Shown piece by piece: positions 50,475 to 55,000 of a stretch of 55,000 nucleotides of DNA. This DNA comes from Trachelipus rathkii (Eukaryota > Arthropoda > Malacostraca > Isopoda > Trachelipodidae). Numbering within the stretch: position 1 is the stretch's first letter; every line of letters starts with the position of its first letter. The stretch lies in assembly GCA_015478945.1 (NCBI GenBank), contig JABUQX010099063.1, positions 1 to 55,000 on the forward strand, given 5' to 3'. The notes under the pieces were generated by a model. That model did not search any database and had not been told where the DNA came from. It saw only the letters and a program-made list of their open reading frames with translations. The position numbers were made by a program, and so were the translations under genes.

Positions 50475-50717
50475 CAATCCACCAATCTGCACCCAGGTTT
50501 TTCTTTCATCTTCTGAGACCTCTTCCTCACTATCACTTATATGATAATTTTGGGGTGTTACTGTCCTTCTGCGCTTAGTACCTTGCTTAGGGGTGTTCAA
50601 CACATCCCTTTCAGCTGCTGCAACGGTCTGAGATTGAGAATCATGAGAAGGAGAGGGAGAGGGTGTTTTCAAATTACCCTTCTTCATAGTTTTTCATTAA
50701 TTTCATGCGCTTAGCAC
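50475..50717 (-). CDS. Upstream exon of copy B (exons c and d fused)
   Basis: An acceptor at 50718 (ttattccag) is followed by GTGCTAAGCGC, the same start as exon d of copy A. The 71-codon frame at 50687-50472 then carries 'NTPKQGTKRRRTVTP', which corresponds to 'TTPQRG' (end of exon c) joined to 'AKRRRLSVG' (start of exon d) in copy A. So the intron present in copy A is absent here. A GTAAGT donor lies at 50475. 'HISDSEEEVSEDER' makes the end acidic. Phase at the donor does not fit the exon at 50110 simply, so the exact splice is uncertain. Confidence 0.55.
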
Positions 50718-50805
50718 CTGGAATAAAATTGAAAAGACCCATCTACTGATTTTGTATGTTGATGGGATGACCTTTGATGATGAGGGTGTGGCCCTGAGTC
50801 CTAAT

Positions 50806-51554
50806 TTACTTCTTCTTTCCCTTTCCTCTGCTTGATTTCTTTTTTTGTATTAAATGTTTTGCAGAAGGTTCATAGAGTCTATGAACCTTCTGCAAAGCAC
50901 GAGTTCTTGGAGTTGTAGGAGCAGCAGTAGATGATGATGAAGAAGAAGAAGAAGAAGTTTGACTCGAATTTGAATGTTCTGCTACAACTTTATTATTTGC
51001 CATCAGAATTTGAGACGTATACTCTACCTTTGCTTCGTGTAACTCCTTCGTTGCTTCAATAAAAATTCCAAGCTCCTTATCAGAGTAAATAGCATTTTTG
51101 TGCACTACTGCGCCATGTCTACCTATACTACTAAAGACTCCCAAGCAGGTGTATACTGGGCAGACGTATATTGTTCTTGAGGGCCCTTTGGCCTCAAATG
51201 CAGGGCGACACTTGCCACCTTTTTTGCTGTCCTTTTTATATTTGTAATCCCGCTCCTGAATGTCGATCATAGTCAGCTTTCTTTCATTTCAGCCCATTTG
51301 TCGAAATCTTCGTACATTTTTTTGACCTTTTCATCGAGCGATTTTTTTTCAATCTTTATAGCTTCAAGTACTTCAGCTCTTGAAGCATATTGCTCCTGAG
51401 ATGGAAGGGGCAATGCTTCATCAAGCAAACCAATCAACTCTATCTTACATTTTTTGGTCAAATATTTTTTTTGGTTTGCCCTTATTGCCTTAATTTTTTC
51501 TTGATCATTCCAGTATACATGCCTGCCTGACCGGTCATCGGCAAGTATAGTAGC

Positions 51555-51593
<39 letters not shown>

Positions 51594-51860
51594 CGTAGCA
51601 GTAGTAGTAGTTTTATTACTTGCATTGGTAATTTCATAATAGCTAGTATCACTAGCAGTAGTAGTATTAGTAGTAGTATTTTCAAAGTTTCTACTTTTTT
51701 TTTTATTAAAATCACGTTTGAGAGCAATTGGTAATTCATTTTCCTCTTCCATTCATTCCTTCATCTGACGCATCGATTGAGTCGCTCGGCTTAAACTCAG
51801 AGCCGGATGAACACAATGAGATTAAATCATCATCAACATCATCATCATCATCATCATCAT
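50806..51860 (-). CDS. Large exon e of copy A: poly-Asp, poly-Thr, first finger
   Basis: The acceptor (tttattag) at 51861 opens in phase 1 with a run of Asp codons, then 'LISLCSSGSEFKPSDS'. A one-base frame change near 51755 leads into the frame 51752-51273, with a poly-Thr tract from a GTA microsatellite (51545-51615), 'RSGRHVYWNDQEKIKAIR' and a coiled-coil-like 'KIEKKSLDEKVKKMYEDF'. Another frame change near 51272 leads to 51270-50806, with the finger 'CPVYTCLGVFSSIGRHGAVVH' (C-x4-C-x10-H-x4-H), a poly-Ser linker and 'HRLYEPSAKHLIQKKK'. The recombinase and second finger found in copy B do not follow; the next sequence is the copy B exon start. This copy is therefore incomplete. Confidence 0.6.
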
Positions 51861-52154
51861 CTAATAAAAGAAATAAACAACGGGGCATACAGGTAAAAAT
51901 TACGCTAAAATAAATAATGATTGAAACTAAAATGTAAATAATAAATCTAAAATAAGTATTAAAAATAAATAAATAAAAAAAATAGTATTAAAAATGTTAA
52001 TAAAAAATAACAAATAGGTATTAATTAAAATGTAAATAATAAATCTAAAATAAGTAATTAAAAAATAAATAAATTAAAAAATAAATATTATTAATGTAAA
52101 TAAAATAAAAAATTACTATTAAAAATTAAATTCTTTTAAATTTTGGGTACTTAC

Positions 52155-52235
52155 CAATCTCAAATCTCCCTTTCGAAAATTGCGTTTTTCCACTAGGCTC
52201 CTCAAACCCTACAGACAATCTTCTGCGCTTAGCAC
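52155..52235 (-). CDS. Copy A exon d (81 nt)
   Basis: Acceptor (cattccag) and donor (GTAAGTACC) bound an 81 nt phase-1 exon that reads 'AKRRRLSVGFEEP' and ends 'SKGRFEI'. The first part looks like a basic nuclear-localisation cluster. It splices in frame to exon e. Confidence 0.7.
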
Positions 52236-52326
52236 CTGGAATGAAGATAGATGAAATGATTTTAACATTTGAATAATTATATAATTCATATATTTTAATA
52301 TTATAGTATATATTTTAAAGCGTTAG

Positions 52327-52327
52327 C

Positions 52328-52387
<60 letters not shown>
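52327..52387. repeat. (AAT)n in the intron between exons c and d
   Basis: The array makes up a third of a 184 bp intron of copy A. Confidence 0.95.
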
Positions 52388-52388
<1 letters not shown>

Positions 52389-52419
52389 TAATAATAATAA
52401 TAACAATAGATCTTCTTAC

Positions 52420-52593
52420 CTCGTTGAGGGGTTGTAAATCCCTTTGGCGGCTCAGGGACAGAAGAAACCTTTCTACCTCTAATAGATTTTGAACCCCTAG
52501 AGATTTTGCGAGGTGGCGGAGAAGAAGGAGGAGGAGGAGACGTAGATGGAGATGACGGGGAAGCTCTTATGCTCTGCATTACTTCGTGAGTAT
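52420..52593 (-). CDS. Copy A exon c (174 nt)
   Basis: The exon runs from acceptor (attttag) at 52594 to donor (GTAAGAAG) at 52419, phase 1 to phase 1. It is Ser/Pro-rich ('SPSSPSTSPPPPSSPPPRK') then basic, ending 'GFTTPQRG'. Likely disordered. Confidence 0.7.
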
Positions 52594-52610
52594 CTAAAAT
52601 ATGTCACATA

Positions 52611-52664
52611 TAATAATAATAATAATAATAATATTAATAATAATAATAATAATAATAATTATTA
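52611..52664. repeat. (AAT)n in the intron between exons b and c
   Basis: AAT array with small breaks. Confidence 0.9.
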
Positions 52665-52717
52665 TAATAATAAAAACGATAATAAAAATATTATTTTATA
52701 AAAATAACATTTCTTAC

Positions 52718-52867
52718 ATTTTTTCAAAATAGTCCTATCAGAATATTTTTTAGCTGCAGCTACTAAGATAGGTATGTCTGGAGATTCTTCTTCTTCATGT
52801 ACTTCACGTACATCAGATGATTGTGGTTGTGATGCATTTATGGTACCAATTTGATTGCCTAATTGGC
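52718..52867 (-). CDS. Copy A exon b (150 nt)
   Basis: The exon runs from acceptor (attttcag) at 52868 to donor (GTAAGAAATG) at 52717, phase 1 to phase 1. It reads 'QLGNQIGTINASQPQSSDV', an acidic patch, then 'DIPILVAAAKKYSDRTILKK'. No known domain. Confidence 0.7.
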
Positions 52868-52980
52868 CTGAAAATTTTATGCAACGTAAGATTCACAAAG
52901 AAATCAAATAATAAATGAAGATTATAATGATATTACTTAAAATTTTGTTAAAAAAACTGAAAAATTAAAAGAAAACATAC

Positions 52981-53106
52981 CATAGCTTGCATTAATTTCT
53001 TTTGTTTTGTACGGAGGTGCCCTCCGGGCATGAAGCTCTGCCTGGAAGCTGCTTTTCAGCTTTCGCCGAGGTGCACTGGTTTTTGTTGAGTTATCCACAT
53101 CTTCAT
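52981..53106 (-). CDS. Copy A exon a (126 nt)
   Basis: The exon runs from acceptor (caaacaacag) at 53107 to donor (GTATGTTTTC) at 52980, phase 1 to phase 1. It reads 'EDVDNSTKTSAPRRKLKSSF' and ends 'PPYKTKEINASYG'. The acceptor shows that the gene starts further right, but I could not find the first exon or a promoter. An AAT array (53142-53208) lies in the upstream intron. Confidence 0.65.
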
Positions 53107-53141
53107 CTGTTGTTTGAATTTAAATTTATTAATTAAAACAA

Positions 53142-53208
<67 letters not shown>
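53142..53208. repeat. (AAT)n microsatellite upstream of exon a
   Basis: A clean AAT array. Confidence 0.95.
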
Positions 53209-53235
53209 TATATAAAATAGAAAAAGTCCAACGAA

Positions 53236-53611
53236 ATATTGGTGTTTTTGAGGCTTGTTTTCTTGCTAACAGCTGAAAGCAACATAATGAAATTTATAGA
53301 GAAGTTAAAACGTAGTACGAACTATAAAAATGTTAATTGTCAGCCCCTTACTTCACCTACCTAGAAAGATATTACCCTTTAAAAATGGTAATTTGTAACT
53401 TTATTTGAAAAATAAAATAAAAATATCGGAAATGGCCACTTTGGTGCTAAAGAAATCAAAATCTATCGTACTTAGAATAACCAAAGGGTTGCAAGTAGTA
53501 CAACGTAGTAAGGACAACAAATAAAATACAATTTCAACTTGCTATGTCATACAGGTTTGAAAATATAAGTCTGTTAATATGGCTTCTTCAAATTGGGAAA
53601 ATTTTCGGCCT

Positions 53612-53642
<31 letters not shown>

Positions 53643-53890
53643 GAGGTTTTTATTTTAAACGATAAAACAAGTTCACAAAATTGTTTTTTTTTTTTTTTGT
53701 TCTAGGTTGAAGTTGGTGTTTTTGAGGCTTGTTTTCTTGCCACAAACTGAAAGCACCGTAATGAAATTTATAAATAAGTTAAAACATAGTACATACTATA
53801 AACACGTTAATTGTCATCAATTTAGCTCATGTACTTTGCAAGATATTTCCTTTCAAAAATGGCATTTTCCACTTTGCAACTAAAAAAAAC
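53236..53890. repeat. Direct duplication, ~170 bp x2, period ~476 bp
   Basis: 'ttggtgtttttgaggcttgt' starts both copies (about 53238 and 53714), followed by 'aatgaaatttata', 'aagttaaaac.tagtac', 'cgttaattgtca' (diverged in copy 1) and 'aaaaatgg'. Non-coding; probably part of a repeat unit. Confidence 0.85.
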
Positions 53891-54545
53891 ATCAAAGTTT
53901 TTTAAATACGCATCGGTGAAACCTGAAATCAATGCCTTTCTATGGAAGTTAGCACTTTGAGTTCAAATATGTCGTTTATTTCACGATTTTCTATTAAAAT
54001 ATAGCTTATCATTCCTTATTTTTCTCTTATGTTGATCTCAAAAGTGCCGAACATGCAAAGATATATACATGAAGCTCAAAATTCAATTATCTTGATTTTT
54101 GTTTGTAATAAAATTTAAGAATGTTAATATTGTTTTAAATCAGTAATTATATATTTTATGAGGTATTTTATTGAAAAGGTTAAGGATAAGTTGTTCATCA
54201 GCAGAAATTTATTCAAGAGGAGATATATGAAAAAAATAAAAGCTTTAATTGACAAATTTATATGACCCTCGAAAAATGATATTATATAGGTTATATAGGT
54301 TATATTATATATATATCTATATATAGATTATATATATATGTATAATATATATTAGTATATATATATATATTGTAATATATATATATAGTATATATAAAAA
54401 TTGTTTTTAAGAAACAAAAAGAAAAGCAAACAAAAAAAGCTTACTCAAACTTTTTTAACACGTTAATTTTTTGAATTTGTTTTTTTTGTATGCACAATAC
54501 ATAAAATTATTAATAGCTAAAAGTGTTGGGCAAGTGAATTTTTTT
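53891..54545. other. Non-coding, no recognised feature
   Basis: The stretch is AT-rich, with a broken TA tract at 54290-54400. It separates the copy C tail from copy A. Confidence 0.5.
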
Positions 54546-54549
54546 TTTT

Positions 54550-55000
54550 TTATCTTAAGTTTTTCATATGTTTTAAAGAATATCCTTCTTAACACCTCTT
54601 TATCATCATAACTCTGCTCATCAGCAGCTCCGACCTCCTGTCTGCTCTTCCTCCTCTACCCATTTTCCTCCTCTCCACTTCTACTTCCCGATTTTCCACC
54701 AGCTCTTGAACTGTCCCCACCTCGACCTCTTTCTTCGCCTTCCTGCATTAGATTTTCGTTTTCATCTTCATCGTCCTGCCATTCATATGGAATATTTCCT
54801 ATGTCTTCTTCCTCCTCAGACTCCTCATACACGATTCCTTGGATGTTATGTTCCTCCTCCTCATTCTCTTCTTCGTACATCTCTTTCCCCCACATCTGAA
54901 ATTTTGGGGATAGTTCGTATTATTTCTGGCAGTTCTTTTGCCAATTCCTGTTCCAGATTGTCATCGATCTCCAGTACTGAATTACCATGTGGTTTTATTG
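54550..55000 (-). CDS. Acidic C-terminal tail of a third copy (C), cut by the window edge
   Basis: From the right edge the minus strand reads 'EQELAKELPEIIRTIPKISD', changes frame, then gives a 79-codon Glu/Asp-rich frame (54895-54656) ending 'SGSRSGEEENG' and a TAG. Reading on in the same frame gives 'QEVGAADEQSYDDKEVLRR' and then 'IFFKTYEKLK' before A-runs. 'TIPKI' and 'EVLRRIFFKTYEKLK' align with 'TIPKL' and 'EVLRRVYLHHKKILK' in the copy B tail. The recombinase domain of this copy should lie just beyond the right edge. Confidence 0.6.

Overview
This 55 kb window is AT-rich, intron-bearing eukaryotic DNA dominated by transposable elements and microsatellites. I see no complete conserved housekeeping gene, no rRNA and no confident functional tRNA. 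The very high load of (TA)n and (AAT)n arrays and the mix of hAT, piggyBac, Ty3/gypsy, non-LTR, tRNA-derived SINE and Crypton-like tyrosine-recombinase sequences suggest an arthropod, most likely a crustacean. That placement is inference, not proof.

Left third (1-24 kb): mostly non-coding AT-rich DNA with broken TA tracts. A G-rich dispersed repeat family occurs at least nine times (about 2.4, 4.2, 7.0, 8.6, 11.4, 11.8, 12.8, 14.6 and 25.4 kb). One copy is split by a tRNA-derived SINE, and two copies lie head to head inside a 1.5 kb imperfect palindrome (10.93-12.45 kb). Decayed transposon genes follow: a hAT C-terminus (17.2-17.7 kb), a piggyBac transposase with a duplicated tail and a TTAA-flanked end (19.4-21.2 kb), and a non-LTR endonuclease (21.8-22.3 kb).

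Middle (25-47 kb): a short element with terminal inverted repeats and a target duplication (24.98-25.75 kb), and a nearly full-length Ty3/gypsy retrotransposon (26.10-32.75 kb). The LTRs of the retrotransposon are almost identical and both of its flanks are TA microsatellite. Next come hAT remnants (33.4-34.1 and 39.1-41.3 kb), an inverted-repeat element whose end is reiterated as a ~200 bp satellite (34.1-37.6 kb), a ~355 bp direct-repeat pair (43.5 and 46.0 kb), a possible LTR with a primer-binding site (43.9-44.2 kb), and another hAT C-terminus (46.8-47.2 kb).

Right end (47.3-55 kb, minus strand): the most interesting region. It holds parts of at least three related copies of a multi-exon gene family. 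The family is built from phase-1 exons, acidic and low-complexity linkers, two different C2H2-type fingers, a Crypton-like tyrosine recombinase domain with a full set of apparent catalytic residues, and an acidic tail ending in a conserved EVLRR peptide. One copy keeps introns but lacks the recombinase part. A second has the recombinase but seems to have lost an intron. The third enters from the right edge and shows only its tail. Many reading frames in the window are broken by single-base indels, which could be real decay or uncorrected sequencing error.
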